NCBI RefSeq assembly: GCF_003696205.1
Contig: NZ_RFFI01000007.1
Span: forward strand, 1 to 57,239
Length of the DNA stretch: 57,239 nucleotides
Direction: 5' to 3'
Origin: Cellulomonas triticagri
Lineage (GTDB): Bacteria; Actinomycetota; Actinomycetes; Actinomycetales; Cellulomonadaceae
Notes under the pieces: generated by a model
Told to the model about the DNA's origin: nothing
Databases searched by the model: none
What the model saw: the letters and a program-made list of their open reading frames with translations, nothing else
Shown here: positions 8,016 to 17,229 of the stretch, one piece after another
Numbering within the stretch: position 1 is the first letter of the stretch
How the letters are laid out: every line of letters starts with the position of its first letter
Position numbers and translations under genes: made by a program

Positions 8016-8252
8016 CGCCGCCCCCGAGCGGCGCGTGACACCGGACGCCCCGGACCCCCGCACCTCCCGACGAGGACGTGCACCGGGTCCGGGCGGTCCG
8101 GACCACCCCGTGGCACCTCCCGAGGTCGGTCGCGTCCACGGACGCCCTGGCCACGTCCGGCGAGGACCGTCCCGGGGCGGCATGACCCCGCACGGGCTCG
8201 CCGCACCCAACCGCAGGTCGGGTACGCGACCCGCACCCGACCGGACGCGTCG

Positions 8253-9371
8253 TCACGCCGTGCGGTAGGTCCCGCTCATCCGGACCGCGCCGCCCTGCAC
8301 GCCCTTCGTACCCGCGACCAGGTCCGGCCCGGCGGCGGCGTCGCTGTCGACGAGGTCGCGCACCTCGCCGAGGTGCCACGCCGGCATCCCGAGCTCGGTC
8401 GCGTGCCGGAGCACGCCGTCCGCGGCCTCCGGGGCGACGATCGCGACCATGCCGACGCCGAGATTCAGCGTCCGCTCCAGGTCCGACCACGGCACCGAGC
8501 CCGCGGCCTGCACCAGCGAGAACACCGGCGGCAGCGTCCACGACCCGCGCGGCACGTCCGCGACCAGTCCGCCCGGGAGCACGCGCGCGACGTTCGCCGC
8601 CAGGCCACCACCGGTCACGTGGCTGAACGCGTGCACCCCGCCCGCGGCGCGCTCGACCAGCGCGAGGCAGTCCGACGCGTACACGCGGGTGGGCTCCAGC
8701 AGCTCGGCGCCGAGGGTCCGGCCGAGCTCCGGGACGTCGCGGTCCAGCGACCACCCGGCGACCTCGACCACGCGGCGCACCAGCGAGTACCCGTTGGAGT
8801 GCAGGCCGCTCGACCCGAGGGCGACGAGCACGTCCCCGGCGCGCACCCGCTCCGAGCCCAGCAGCCCGTCGGCCTCCACGACGCCCGTCGCCGCACCGGC
8901 GACGTCGTACTCGTCCGGGCCCAGCAGCCCGGGGTGCTCGGCGGTCTCCCCGCCGACGAGGGCGGTCCCGGCGACCGAGCACGCGGCGGCGATGCCCCGC
9001 ACGACGTCGGCGATCCGCTCCGGGACGACCCGGCCGCACGCGATGTAGTCCGTCATGAACAGCGGCTTCGCGCCCACCACGACGATGTCGTCCACGACCA
9101 TGCCCACCAGGTCGAACCCGATGGTGTCGTGCACGTCCATCGCCTGCGCGATGGCGACCTTCGTGCCCACGCCGTCGGTCGAGGTCGCGAGCAGCGGCTT
9201 GCGGTAGCCGACCAGCGCCGAGGCGTCGAACAGCCCGGCGAACCCGCCGACCCCGCCCAGCACCTGCGGGCCGTGCGTCGCGCGCACGGCGTCCTTCATC
9301 AGCTCGACGGCCTTGTCGCCGGCCTCGGTGTCGACTCCGGCGGCGGCGTAGGTGACGGCGGGGGTGCTCAC
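8253..9371 (-). CDS. purM: phosphoribosylformylglycinamidine cyclo-ligase
   Basis: A 372-residue AIR synthetase, step five of purine synthesis: FGAM plus ATP to aminoimidazole ribotide. Family motifs are TYAAAGVDTEAGDKAVELMK near the N-terminus, STDGVGTKVAIAQ, the nucleotide-binding DLVGMVVDDIVVVGAKPLFMTDYIACG and GGETAEHPG, and GSSGLHSNGYSLVR. GTG 9371 overlaps the purF stop by 4 bases, so it is translated together with purF. The C-terminal 25 residues beyond the usual end are an ordinary extension. Confidence 0.97.
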   Translation of the reverse strand: MSTPAVTYAAAGVDTEAGDKAVELMKDAVRATHGPQVLGGVGGFAGLFDASALVGYRKPLLATSTDGVGTKVAIAQAMDVHDTIGFDLVGMVVDDIVVVGAKPLFMTDYIACGRVVPERIADVVRGIAAACSVAGTALVGGETAEHPGLLGPDEYDVAGAATGVVEADGLLGSERVRAGDVLVALGSSGLHSNGYSLVRRVVEVAGWSLDRDVPELGRTLGAELLEPTRVYASDCLALVERAAGGVHAFSHVTGGGLAANVARVLPGGLVADVPRGSWTLPPVFSLVQAAGSVPWSDLERTLNLGVGMVAIVAPEAADGVLRHATELGMPAWHLGEVRDLVDSDAAAGPDLVAGTKGVQGGAVRMSGTYRTA

Positions 9372-10918
9372 GGGTGCTCCAGGGCGGTCGCGCCACCGGC
9401 CCCGGGGATGATGGCGACGAGGCCGTCCTCCGGGTTGCCGAGCGGCAGTTCGTTCTGCTCCAGCAGGTGCTTGCCGAGCCGGTCCTGCGACGGCAGCTCG
9501 ATGGGGTACTTGCCCGTGAAGCACGCGGTGCACAGCTGCGCCGCGGGCTGCTCCGTCGCGGCGATCATGCCGTCCATCGAGATGTAGCCGAGCGAGTCGG
9601 CGCCCAGCGAGGACCCGATCTCCTCCACGGCCAGGCCGTTCGCGATGAGCTCCGCGCGGGACGCGAAGTCGATGCCGTAGAAGCACGGCCACTTCACCGG
9701 CGGGCTGCTGATCCGCACGTGCACCTCGGCGGCTCCGGCCTCCCGCAGCATCCGGATCAGCGCGCGCTGGGTGTTGCCGCGCACGATCGAGTCGTCCACG
9801 ACCACGAGCCGCTTGCCGCGGATGACCTCGCGCAGCGGGTTGAGCTTCAGCCGGATGCCGAGCTGGCGCAGCGTCTGCGACGGCTGGATGAACGTCCGGC
9901 CCACGTAGGAGTTCTTGGTCAGGCCCTGCCCGAACGGGATGCCCGACGCCTGCGCGTAGCCGATCGCGGCGGGCGTGCCGGACTCCGGGACGGGGATGAC
10001 GAGGTCGGCCTCGACGGGGTGCTCCTGCGCCAGGCGACGACCCATCTCGACGCGCGCCGCGTGCACGGAGCGGCCGGAGATCGTGGTGTCCGGGCGGGCC
10101 AGGTACACGTACTCGAACACGCACCCGGCGCGCTGCTGCTTCTCGGTGAACCGCTGGGTGCGCAGGCCGTCGGCGTCGATCGCGACGAGCTCACCCGGCT
10201 CGATCTCCCGGACGTACGACGCGCCCACGATGTCCAGCGCCGGCGTCTCGGACGCGACCACCCAGCCGCGCTCCAGGCGGCCCAGCACCAGCGGGCGCAC
10301 GCCCTGCGGGTCGCGGGCCGCGTACAGCGTGTGCTCGTCCATCCACACCAGGCTGAACGCGCCCCGCAGCCGCGGCAGCACCTCCATCGCGGTGGCCTCG
10401 AGCGTGTGGTCCGGGTCGCCCGCGAACAGCGCCGTCACCAGGGCCGTGTCCGTGGTGTTGCCCCGGGCGAGCTCGCCGCGCCGCTGCGCGCCGTACCGCT
10501 CCGCCACCAGGTCCACCAGCTCGGCCGTGTTGGTGAGGTTGCCGTTGTGCGCCAGGGCGACCGTGCCGCCCGCCGTCGCGCCGAGCGTCGGCTGCGCGTT
10601 CTCCCACGTGCTGCCGCCCGTGGTCGAGTACCGGGCGTGCCCGACGGCGATGTGCCCGTGCAGGGCGTTCAGCGCGGTCTCGTCGAAAACCTGGGAGACC
10701 AGTCCCATGTCCTTGTAGACGAGCAGCTGCTCGCCGTTCGACGTCGCGATGCCCGCGGACTCCTGCCCGCGGTGCTGCAGGGCGTAGAGCCCGAAGTAGG
10801 TGAGCTTGGCGACCTCCTCGCCGGGAGCCCAGACCCCGAAGACGCCGCATGCGTCCTGGGGGCCCTTCTCGTTCGGCAAGAGGTCGTGGTTGAGCAGTCC
10901 GTCTCCGCGGGGGGCCAC
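9368..10918 (-). CDS. purF: amidophosphoribosyltransferase
   Basis: About 516 residues; catalyses the committed step of purine synthesis, transferring glutamine amide nitrogen to PRPP. The N-terminal glutaminase domain begins after a propeptide: Cys24 in GPQDACGVFGVW becomes the N-terminal nucleophile. The phosphoribosyltransferase domain has the PRPP loop RLVVVDDSIVRGNT. Downstream cysteines (QRAGCVFEY, CFYGIDFASR, QLCTACF) match the Fe-S cluster ligands of this subclass. The start is uncertain: GTG 10918 fits family length but its GGAG is only 2 bases away; GTG 10936 is an alternative. A GGGACCTCGGTCCC motif lies 45 bases upstream. Confidence 0.96.
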   Translation of the reverse strand: MAPRGDGLLNHDLLPNEKGPQDACGVFGVWAPGEEVAKLTYFGLYALQHRGQESAGIATSNGEQLLVYKDMGLVSQVFDETALNALHGHIAVGHARYSTTGGSTWENAQPTLGATAGGTVALAHNGNLTNTAELVDLVAERYGAQRRGELARGNTTDTALVTALFAGDPDHTLEATAMEVLPRLRGAFSLVWMDEHTLYAARDPQGVRPLVLGRLERGWVVASETPALDIVGASYVREIEPGELVAIDADGLRTQRFTEKQQRAGCVFEYVYLARPDTTISGRSVHAARVEMGRRLAQEHPVEADLVIPVPESGTPAAIGYAQASGIPFGQGLTKNSYVGRTFIQPSQTLRQLGIRLKLNPLREVIRGKRLVVVDDSIVRGNTQRALIRMLREAGAAEVHVRISSPPVKWPCFYGIDFASRAELIANGLAVEEIGSSLGADSLGYISMDGMIAATEQPAAQLCTACFTGKYPIELPSQDRLGKHLLEQNELPLGNPEDGLVAIIPGAGGATALEHP

Positions 10919-10962
10919 GGCTCCATGGTGACACACACCACGCCGTGCACCGATTCCGGGGT

Positions 10963-10976
10963 GGGACCTCGGTCCC
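10963..10976. promoter_or_regulatory. copy of the GGACCTCGGTCC palindromic motif (purF upstream)
   Basis: GGGACCTCGGTCCC, perfect 6-base arms about a TC centre. It lies in the 70-base gap between purF and the membrane-protein gene that precedes it, so it could control purF directly. It is one of two copies with full 6-base arms in this window. Confidence 0.6.
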
Positions 10977-10988
10977 CTCCCCGGTCGC

Positions 10989-11390
10989 TCAGGGGCGGGC
11001 GTCGCCCTTGCGGCCGCGCAGGCTCCGGCGGTCCGCCAGCAGCGCCGCGCCCGCCCCGGCCAGCGCACCGACGACGCCGCCCGCCAGCGCCGACAGGAAC
11101 CGGACGCTGCCCTGGCCCTCCAGCACGCTGATGAACGCCGTCCCGTCCGCCTGCACGTCGCTGCCCGCCGAGGTCACCAGCGCGAGCACCAGCCCGACCA
11201 CGATGCCCAGCACCGTCCCCGCGCCGATGAACGCGCCGACCTTCGGGGCCCGGCGCACGCGCGCGGGCTCGGCGACGCGGGCGAGCTCGTCCTCGTCGGG
11301 CACGGACGCGGGTGCGGGCGCTGCCTTCGGTGCGTCCGGTGCGTCCGGCGTCGGCTCGTCGTCGGGTCGCGGGTCAGTCGGGTCGGCCAC
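10989..11390 (-). CDS. small membrane protein of unknown function
   Basis: A 133-residue protein: an acidic, proline/alanine-rich cytoplasmic head of about 45 residues, then two hydrophobic helices (about 50-73 and 95-117) and a basic tail RRSLRGRKGDARP. No conserved domain is recognised. GTG 11390 is supported by a TAGGAT -10 element six bases upstream (minus strand), implying a leaderless transcript. It sits 70 bases ahead of purF on the same strand, and a similar protein often stands here in related genomes, as far as I recall. Confidence 0.75.
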   Translation of the reverse strand: MADPTDPRPDDEPTPDAPDAPKAAPAPASVPDEDELARVAEPARVRRAPKVGAFIGAGTVLGIVVGLVLALVTSAGSDVQADGTAFISVLEGQGSVRFLSALAGGVVGALAGAGAALLADRRSLRGRKGDARP

Positions 11391-11396
11391 CCGACG

Positions 11397-11402
11397 ATCC
11401 TA
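11397..11402 (-). promoter_or_regulatory. -10 element TAGGAT, leaderless start
   Basis: Minus-strand TAGGAT separated by exactly 6 bases (CGTCGG) from GTG 11390. A transcript would begin at or next to the start codon. Confidence 0.6.
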
Positions 11403-11542
11403 GGTCGCGGCGGCACGACGGCCGGCCACCGCCCGGGCCACGAGGTCGGGACAACCGCACGAGGTCGGCACATCGGATCCCCCGACCTCGGCACGTTCCC
11501 CCGACCCCGCGGACTGCTCCGGGCCGCGCGGCCCGCAGCGCG

Positions 11543-11548
11543 TAGGGT
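11543..11548 (+). promoter_or_regulatory. -10 element TAGGGT, leaderless start
   Basis: TAGGGT followed by 6 bases (CGGCGG) and GTG 11555. No Shine-Dalgarno sequence can fit, which supports leaderless translation. Confidence 0.65.
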
Positions 11549-11554
11549 CGGCGG

Positions 11555-12214
11555 GTGGACCCGCGACCCGACCTCGTGCCGCGGTACCCCTCCACCGTCG
11601 CCGCGGTCGTCGAGCACGAGCTCGTCGTGAAGAAGTCCCGGTTCCTCACCCGTGTCGAGCCCGTGGCCACCGTCGCCGAGGCCGACGCCGTCGTCGCCGC
11701 GGTCCGCAAGCGGTACTGGGACGCACGCCACCACTGCGTCGCCCTCGTGGTGGGGCACCGCGCCGAGCAGCAGCGCTCCTCCGACGACGGCGAGCCGTCC
11801 GGCACCGCGGGCGTCCCCATGCTGGAGGTGCTGCGCCGCCGAGACCTCACCGATCTCGTGGTCGTCGTCACCCGGTACTTCGGCGGCGTGCTGCTCGGGG
11901 CGGGCGGCCTGGTGCGGGCGTACTCGACCGCGACCTCCGAGGCGCTGGACCGCGCCGTCGAGGTGCGCCGCAGCGCCGCCACGCGCGTCACCGTCGAGGC
12001 CCCGCACGCCGACGCCGGGCGGCTGCACGGCGTGCTGCGCGACTGGACGGACGCGCACGAGGCCGCGGTGGTGGACGTGACCTACGCGGCCGCGGCGACG
12101 TTCACGCTGCTGGTCCCGCCCGCGCACCTCGACGCGCTCGACGCCGCGGTGGCGGCGGCCACCTCCGGTGTCCTCGCCGCCGTCCGCGGCGCGACGGAGG
12201 TCCTGTCGCGCTGA
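11555..12214 (+). CDS. YigZ/IMPACT family protein
   Basis: A 219-residue UPF0029/IMPACT-family protein. The core has KKSRFLTRVEPVATVAEADAVVAAVRKRYWDARHHCVALVVG, the SSDDGEPSGTAGVPMLEVL signature, and VVVVTRYFGGVLLGAGGLVRAYS, all diagnostic. The C-terminal domain resembles the EF-G domain IV fold, implying nucleic-acid or ribosome contact; IMPACT in eukaryotes modulates translational stress control, the bacterial role is not settled. GTG 11555 is fixed by the leaderless promoter. It is monocistronic between two minus-strand genes. Confidence 0.9.
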   Translation: MDPRPDLVPRYPSTVAAVVEHELVVKKSRFLTRVEPVATVAEADAVVAAVRKRYWDARHHCVALVVGHRAEQQRSSDDGEPSGTAGVPMLEVLRRRDLTDLVVVVTRYFGGVLLGAGGLVRAYSTATSEALDRAVEVRRSAATRVTVEAPHADAGRLHGVLRDWTDAHEAAVVDVTYAAAATFTLLVPPAHLDALDAAVAAATSGVLAAVRGATEVLSR

Positions 12215-12334
12215 GCGCGCCCCTCGCGGGTGGGTCGGGGACACGTCATGTCGCGACGTGCGCCGCCCCGCCTACCGGGACCCGGCCCGCGTGCCGGTGC
12301 CGTCCGCCGTCACGTGCGTGAGGCGGCTGCGCGC

Positions 12335-12706
12335 TCAGCGGGTGCGGGTCGCCTGGAGCGGCAGCCAGCGGGCCAGGTCGGCGCGCTCCCCCGACGCGGC
12401 GACCTTCCCGGACGCCAGCGCCTCGTCCCAGGTCTGCGCGCCCGTGACCAGGGCCAGCCAGGTCGCCGGGTCCGTCTCGACCACGTTCGGCGGGGTGCCG
12501 CGCGTGTGCCGGGGACCCTCGACCGCCTGCACGGCCCCGTCCGGCGGCACCCGCACCTCGACGGTGTGCCCGGGGGCGATGTCCGCGAGCTCCTCCAGCG
12601 TGAACCGCACGGCGGTGCGGCGGGCGGCGGTGTCGGTCGGGTCCGCGCGCCACGCGGCGACGGCGGCCCGGCCGACCGCGGGATCGGTACGGCGACGAGG
12701 AGGCAT
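12335..12706 (-). CDS. sterol-carrier (SCP-like) family protein
   Basis: A 123-residue cytoplasmic protein of the bacterial SCP2-like family restricted to actinobacteria. It shows [25 protein letters not shown], then [33 protein letters not shown], the strongly conserved core, and a short WLPL tail. SCP2 folds hold a hydrophobic ligand, so a lipid-binding or accessory role is likely; nothing more specific is known to me. ATG 12706 is preceded by GAGAAT and six bases, suggesting leaderless expression. Family members commonly neighbour pur genes. Confidence 0.87.
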   Translation of the reverse strand: MPPRRRTDPAVGRAAVAAWRADPTDTAARRTAVRFTLEELADIAPGHTVEVRVPPDGAVQAVEGPRHTRGTPPNVVETDPATWLALVTGAQTWDEALASGKVAASGERADLARWLPLQATRTR

Positions 12707-12712
12707 GCCGCC

Positions 12713-12718
12713 ATTCTC
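12713..12718 (-). promoter_or_regulatory. probable -10 element GAGAAT, leaderless start
   Basis: Minus-strand GAGAAT, 6 bases (GGCGGC) before ATG 12706. It keeps the two most conserved -10 positions (A2 and T6). Confidence 0.45.
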
Positions 12719-12742
12719 GCCCGTGCGGGCGGGCGACGTGGC

Positions 12743-13768
12743 TCAGCGGGCCGGACGGCCCCGCAGCAGGCGGTGGTAGGCGGCGGTGGTCTGCCGGTCG
12801 CGGGCCCGGTGGGCGGCGGCGAGGCGCGCGTCGGAACGCTCCTCCTGCCAGGCGGCCTCCCGGGCGAGGCGCCGCCACGAGTCCAGGCGGCGCGCGGGCA
12901 GGTCGCCGTCCTCGACGGCCGCGAGCACCGCGCAGCCGGGCTCGGTGCGGTGTGCGCAGTCCGCGAACCGGCACCGGGTTGCCAGGTCGGCGACGTCCGC
13001 GAACGTGGCGTCCAGCGCCTCGGCGTCGGCGACCAGCCCCACGCCCCGCAGCCCGGGGGTGTCGATCAGGCAGGCTCCGCCCGCGAGCGGCACGAGCTCC
13101 CGGTGCGCGGTGGTGTGCCGCCCGCGGCCGTCGGCGCGGCGCTCCCCCGTCGCCATGACGTCGGTGCCCGCGAGCGCGTTGACCAGCGTCGACTTCCCCG
13201 CACCCGACGGCCCCACGACGACGAGCGTCCGGTCCGGCCCGAGCAACGCCCGCAGCGGGTCGAGCCCCGTCCCGGCGGCGACGCTCACGGCGTGCACCTC
13301 GGCGCCGATCGCGACGGCCCGGACCTCGTCGGCCATGCCCTCGGGGTCGGGCACCAGGTCGGCCTTCGTCAGCACGACGACGGGCGTCGCCCCGGACCGC
13401 CACGCGAGCGTCAGCAGCCGCTCCACCCGTCCCGGGCTGGGGTCGGGGTCGAGGTGCTCGACCACGAGCACCACGTCGACGTTCGCGGCGAGCACCTGGG
13501 CGCGCGACGTCCGGTCCGCGCCGTCGCGCACGACCGCGGTGCGGCGCGGCAGCACGGCCCGCAGCGCCGGGTCGGTGCCGGCGGGGTGGTCGAGCAGGAC
13601 GTGGTCGCCGACGGCCGGCGGCACGTCCTCGACCGGGTCGCCGGCCGCGTCGAGCAGCGGCACGACCCCGTCCCGGGCCACCGCGACGCGCACCGGCACC
13701 GCCCCGTCGGCGGGCAGCACGAGCACCGCGCCACGGTCGACGCGCACCACCCGCCCGGCGATCTCCAC
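12743..13768 (-). CDS. rsgA: ribosome small subunit-dependent GTPase A
   Basis: A 341-residue circularly permuted GTPase that helps late 30S maturation. An OB-like N-terminal domain (1-90) precedes the permuted G domain: G4 TKAD at 134-137, G1 GPSGAGKST at 186-194, then G3 DTPG in LIDTPGLRGVG. The C-terminal zinc site is CRFADCAHRTEPGC (C-x4-C-x-H-x5-C). GTG 13768 is set by a TAGCGT -10 six bases upstream. It follows purL on the same strand after a 124-base gap that contains the long inverted repeat, so it is transcribed separately. Confidence 0.95.
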   Translation of the reverse strand: MEIAGRVVRVDRGAVLVLPADGAVPVRVAVARDGVVPLLDAAGDPVEDVPPAVGDHVLLDHPAGTDPALRAVLPRRTAVVRDGADRTSRAQVLAANVDVVLVVEHLDPDPSPGRVERLLTLAWRSGATPVVVLTKADLVPDPEGMADEVRAVAIGAEVHAVSVAAGTGLDPLRALLGPDRTLVVVGPSGAGKSTLVNALAGTDVMATGERRADGRGRHTTAHRELVPLAGGACLIDTPGLRGVGLVADAEALDATFADVADLATRCRFADCAHRTEPGCAVLAAVEDGDLPARRLDSWRRLAREAAWQEERSDARLAAAHRARDRQTTAAYHRLLRGRPAR

Positions 13769-13774
13769 ACGCCG

Positions 13775-13780
13775 ACGCTA
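13775..13780 (-). promoter_or_regulatory. -10 element TAGCGT, leaderless start of rsgA
   Basis: Minus-strand TAGCGT with 6 bases (CGGCGT) to GTG 13768. Confidence 0.6.
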
Positions 13781-13812
13781 GGCACCCCACCCGCCCCCGG
13801 TCGACGGATTTC

Positions 13813-13884
13813 CGCGAGGTCGAGGGTCTGCCACCCAGCGGGCGGGCGGAACCCTCGACCTCGCGCGAAAGCCTCGACCTCGCG
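13813..13884. repeat. REP-like intergenic inverted repeat, copy 1
   Basis: Perfect 15-base arms, CGCGAGGTCGAGGGT at 13813-13827 and its complement at 13851-13865, around a 23-base loop, plus a third, right-type arm CCTCGACCTCGCG at 13872-13884. It lies between the end of purL and the start of rsgA. A second copy with longer arms is at 35918-35988. It could act as purL terminator or be a mobile REP-type element. Confidence 0.75.
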
Positions 13885-13892
13885 GCGGGCCG

Positions 13893-16310
13893 TCAGCCGA
13901 AGTAGTGCGGGAGCGTGCGCTCCGAGGCCTCGCGGGCCTCCGCCAGCGGGAGGGTGAACAGGCCGCGGACCTCGACCGCCGGGGCGTGCACGTGGTCCTC
14001 GGGCAGCTGGTCCGTGGGGGCACCGGCACCGGGCGTGCAGGTCTCCGCGGTGACGCCGATCTTCAGCGCCGGGACGCCCTGCGCGGTGCACAGGTCCTCG
14101 AACCGGACCTCCTCCGAGCGGGGCACGGCGACGACGGCGCGGGCGGTCGACTCGGACAGCAGCGCCTCGAACGGCGTCACGCCGTCGCGGGCCACGAGAC
14201 CGTCGAGGTCGACCTGCACGCCCACGCCGTAGCGGAGCGACGCCTCGACCAGCGCCTGCGCGAGCCCACCCTCGGACAGGTCGTGCGCGGCGTCGACCAG
14301 GTCGTCGCGGGACGCGCGGACCAGCACGGTCGCGAGGCGGCGCTCGGCCTCCAGGTCGACCTGCGGCGGCACGCCACCGAGGTGGTCGTGCACGACGTCG
14401 GCCCACGCGGAGCCGTCGAGCTCGCCGCGCGTGGTGCCGAGCAGATAGACGGTCTGGCCCGCGGTAGTCCACCCGGAGGGGGTCGCCGCGGTGACGTCGT
14501 CGATCACGCCGAGCACGCCGACCACCGGCGTCGGGTGGATCGCGGAGTCGATCTTGCCGGGCTCGCCGGTGCCGTTGTAGAGCGAGACGTTGCCGCCGGT
14601 GACCGGGACCGTCAGGGTCGCGCACGCGTCGGCCAGGCCCTCGATGGCCTGCACGAGCTGCCACATCGACGCCGGGTCCTCCGGGCTGCCGAAGTTCAGG
14701 CAGTCCGTCACGGCCAGCGGACGGGCGCCGGACGCGGCGACGTTGCGGTACGCCTCGGCCAGCGCGAGCTGCGCGCCGGTGTACGGGTCGAGCTTCGCGT
14801 ACCGGCCATTGGCGTCGGTCGCGAGCGCCACACCCAGGTTCGTGGACTCGTCCACGCGGACCACGCCCGCGTCGTCGGGCTGCGCGAGGGCGGTGTTGCC
14901 CTGCACGAACCGGTCGTACTGGTCCGTGACCCACGACTTCGACGCGAGGTTCGGTGACGCGACCAGGCGGAGCACGGTCTCGCGGAGCTCCGCGCCCGAC
15001 GCGGGGCGGGCGTAGCGGGTGGCGCCCTCGGGGGTGCTGACGGAGTCGGCGACCAGGCCGTCCTGCCACTCGGGCCGCGAGTACGGCCGGTCGTACACCG
15101 GGCCCTCGTGCGCGACCGTCTTCGGGTCGACGTCCACGATGCGCTGCCCGTGGTGGTCGATCGTGAGCCGACCCGTGCCGGTCACCTCGCCGATGACGGC
15201 GGTCTCGACGTCCCACCGGGAGGTGATCGCGAGGAACTCGTCGAGCTTCTCCGGCGTGACGACCGCCATCATCCGCTCCTGCGACTCCGACATGAGGATC
15301 TCGCCGGCGGTCAGCGTGGGGTCGCGCAGCAGCACGTTCTCCAGGTCGACGTGCATGCCGCCGTCGCCGTTGGACGCGAGCTCGCTGGTCGCGCAGGAGA
15401 TGCCGGCCGCGCCGAGGTCCTGGATGCCCTCGACCACGCGGGCCGCGTAGAGCTCCAGGCAGCACTCGATGAGCACCTTCTCCATGAACGGGTCGCCGAC
15501 CTGGACGCTCGGCCGCTTGGACGGCTTCGTGTCGTCGAAGGTCTCGGACGCCAGGATCGACGCGCCGCCGATGCCGTCGCCGCCGGTGCGCGCACCGAAC
15601 AGCACGACCTTGTTGCCGACGCCCGAGGCGTTGGCCAGGTGGATGTCCTCGTGGCGCAGCACGCCCAGGCACAGGGCGTTGACCAGCGGGTTGCCCTGGT
15701 AGGACGCGTCGAACACGAGCTCGCCGCCGATGTTCGGCAGGCCGAGGGAGTTGCCGTAGCCGCCGACGCCCGACACGACGCCGTGCACGACCCGGGCGGT
15801 GTCCGGGTGGTCGACGGCGCCGAACCGCAGCTGGTCCATGACCGCCACGGGGCGCGCGCCCATCGAGATGATGTCCCGGACGATGCCGCCGACGCCGGTC
15901 GCGGCGCCCTGGTACGGCTCGACGTACGACGGGTGGTTGTGCGACTCGACCTTGAAGGTCACCGCCCAGCCGTCGCCGATGTCGACCACGCCCGCGTTCT
16001 CGCCGATGCCGACCAGCAGGTGCTCGGTCATCTCCGGGGTGACGCGCTCGCCGAACTTGCGCAGGTGGTTCTTGCTCGACTTGTACGAGCAGTGCTCCGA
16101 CCACATCACGGAGTACATGGCGAGCTCGGCGGCCGTCGGGCGGCGGCCGAGGATGTCCCGGATCCGCTGGTACTCGTCCGGCTTCAGGCCGAGCTCCGCG
16201 AACGGCTGCTCCTGGTCGGGCGTGGCCGCGGCGGCGTCCACCGTGTCGGACACGTGCCCGGCGGTGGGGTGGTCGGCGGGCTGCTGCGAGGCGGTGGTCG
16301 CGCTGGTCAT
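13893..16310 (-). CDS. purL: phosphoribosylformylglycinamidine synthase, large subunit
   Basis: An 805-residue small-type PurL that works with PurS and PurQ to convert FGAR, glutamine and ATP to FGAM. Motifs include [61 protein letters not shown] and the second half GGNVSLYNG. The length matches the PurS-dependent form rather than the 1,300-residue form. ATG 16310 has GAGGGA at 4 bases; the frame stays open 42 codons further upstream. Its partners purS and purQ are 23 kb away in the same orientation. It is divergent from the Xre gene. Confidence 0.97.
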   Translation of the reverse strand: MTSATTASQQPADHPTAGHVSDTVDAAAATPDQEQPFAELGLKPDEYQRIRDILGRRPTAAELAMYSVMWSEHCSYKSSKNHLRKFGERVTPEMTEHLLVGIGENAGVVDIGDGWAVTFKVESHNHPSYVEPYQGAATGVGGIVRDIISMGARPVAVMDQLRFGAVDHPDTARVVHGVVSGVGGYGNSLGLPNIGGELVFDASYQGNPLVNALCLGVLRHEDIHLANASGVGNKVVLFGARTGGDGIGGASILASETFDDTKPSKRPSVQVGDPFMEKVLIECCLELYAARVVEGIQDLGAAGISCATSELASNGDGGMHVDLENVLLRDPTLTAGEILMSESQERMMAVVTPEKLDEFLAITSRWDVETAVIGEVTGTGRLTIDHHGQRIVDVDPKTVAHEGPVYDRPYSRPEWQDGLVADSVSTPEGATRYARPASGAELRETVLRLVASPNLASKSWVTDQYDRFVQGNTALAQPDDAGVVRVDESTNLGVALATDANGRYAKLDPYTGAQLALAEAYRNVAASGARPLAVTDCLNFGSPEDPASMWQLVQAIEGLADACATLTVPVTGGNVSLYNGTGEPGKIDSAIHPTPVVGVLGVIDDVTAATPSGWTTAGQTVYLLGTTRGELDGSAWADVVHDHLGGVPPQVDLEAERRLATVLVRASRDDLVDAAHDLSEGGLAQALVEASLRYGVGVQVDLDGLVARDGVTPFEALLSESTARAVVAVPRSEEVRFEDLCTAQGVPALKIGVTAETCTPGAGAPTDQLPEDHVHAPAVEVRGLFTLPLAEAREASERTLPHYFG

Positions 16311-16440
16311 CGAGTCCCTCGGGCTGGAGGCCGGTCGCGCGCGGTCGGGGGACCGGTCGGCGCGGCGGGCGGGGCGGGCGTCGTCAGACGTGACCCAGGT
16401 TACCGGCGCCCGGGACGGCGTCGTGACACGCGCCACTCAG

Positions 16441-16507
16441 GTCAAGGACCCTTGACATCCGCCCGACCGAACGCCAGGGTCGATGTACAGGTTCCTTGAC
16501 ACAAGGA
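16441..16507 (+). promoter_or_regulatory. promoter with two dyad operators for the Xre gene
   Basis: A -35 TTGACA (16452-16457) and -10 CAGGGT (16475-16480) are 17 bases apart. The -35 lies inside the perfect dyad GTCAAGG-AC-CCTTGAC (16441-16456). A second dyad TCCTTG-ACA-CAAGGA (16493-16507) covers the ribosome site. Both contain CCTTGACA, 44 bases apart, about four helical turns. The layout is that of an autorepressed promoter. Confidence 0.65.
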
Positions 16508-16518
16508 GGGAGGTCCGG

Positions 16519-16713
16519 GTGCGCAACAGCGTCCCCGAGCTGCGCGCCGCCGCCGGACTCACCCAGTCCGAGCTCGCGCAGCGTCTCGAGGTCTCGCGGC
16601 AGACCGTCATCTCCATCGAGCGCGGCCGCTACGACCCGTCGCTCCCGCTCGCGTTCCGCATCGCCCGGCTGTTCGGGCGCACCATCGAGGAGGTCTTCCA
16701 TGTCGACGACTGA
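16519..16713 (+). CDS. Xre-family transcriptional regulator
   Basis: A 64-residue single-domain helix-turn-helix protein, with LTQSELAQRLEVSRQTVISIERGRYDPSLPLAFRIARLFG the classic short Xre form. Such proteins bind short palindromes as dimers; the CCTTGAC dyads over its own promoter are the obvious targets. GTG 16519 is chosen since AAGGAGGG lies 8 bases upstream; an earlier ATG at 16483 would precede the likely transcription start. It overlaps the next gene by 14 bases, and small Xre genes of this type are often paired with a multi-helix membrane protein. Confidence 0.9.
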   Translation: MRNSVPELRAAAGLTQSELAQRLEVSRQTVISIERGRYDPSLPLAFRIARLFGRTIEEVFHVDD

Positions 16714-17143
16714 CCAGGCGCCGGCCCGCCCCACCCCCGGACGCCTGCTGCTCGCCGGCGCCGTCGTCGCCGTGGTGGCCGCCACGCTGGTGCTGACGGC
16801 GATCGCGCTCGACCGCTGGGGCCCGGGCAACATCGGGCGCGGGTTCGCCGTCGGCGCCGTCGTCGGGAGCGCGCTCGCCGGGTTCGCGATCTGGCGCGCG
16901 CTGCGTCGCCCCGACCGCGCGACCAGCGGCGACCGGCTGTTCGTCGGCCGTGGCGACGAGCGAGACCGCGCCGTCGCCGCCCGGACCTTCGCCCTGCTCG
17001 GTGCGTGGGCGCTGCCGCTGACGATGGCCGCGTTCCTCGCGATGGCGCTGGGTGCACCCGCTGACGCCTCCATGGGCATGCTGTTCATCGCGCAGGTGGC
17101 GGTCGGACTCGTCGCCGCCTGGCGAGCGGCGCAGCGCCTCTGA
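16700..17143 (+). CDS. four-helix membrane protein paired with Xre regulator
   Basis: A 147-residue integral membrane protein with four predicted helices (about 15-38, 45-67, 97-118, 123-143) and short loops; a charged stretch LRRPDRATSGDRLFVGRGDERDR separates the two hairpins. It resembles DUF2178-like proteins that accompany Xre regulators. The ATG lies within the end of the regulator gene, GGAGG at 16688-16692. It may be the sensory or output partner, or a toxin-like membrane protein held in check by the regulator; neither can be shown here. Confidence 0.8.
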   Translation: MSTTDQAPARPTPGRLLLAGAVVAVVAATLVLTAIALDRWGPGNIGRGFAVGAVVGSALAGFAIWRALRRPDRATSGDRLFVGRGDERDRAVAARTFALLGAWALPLTMAAFLAMALGAPADASMGMLFIAQVAVGLVAAWRAAQRL

Positions 17144-17217
17144 CCCGCGCCGGGCGCCGGTGCGAGGAGGAAGCCGCCTCCGCACGAAGGAGGACGCGCT
17201 GGCACGTCCGGGCCTCC

Positions 17218-17223
17218 TAGCCT
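17218..17223 (+). promoter_or_regulatory. -10 element TAGCCT, leaderless start
   Basis: TAGCCT followed by 6 bases (GGCCGG) and ATG 17230; no ribosome site between them. Confidence 0.6.
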
Positions 17224-17229
17224 GGCCGG

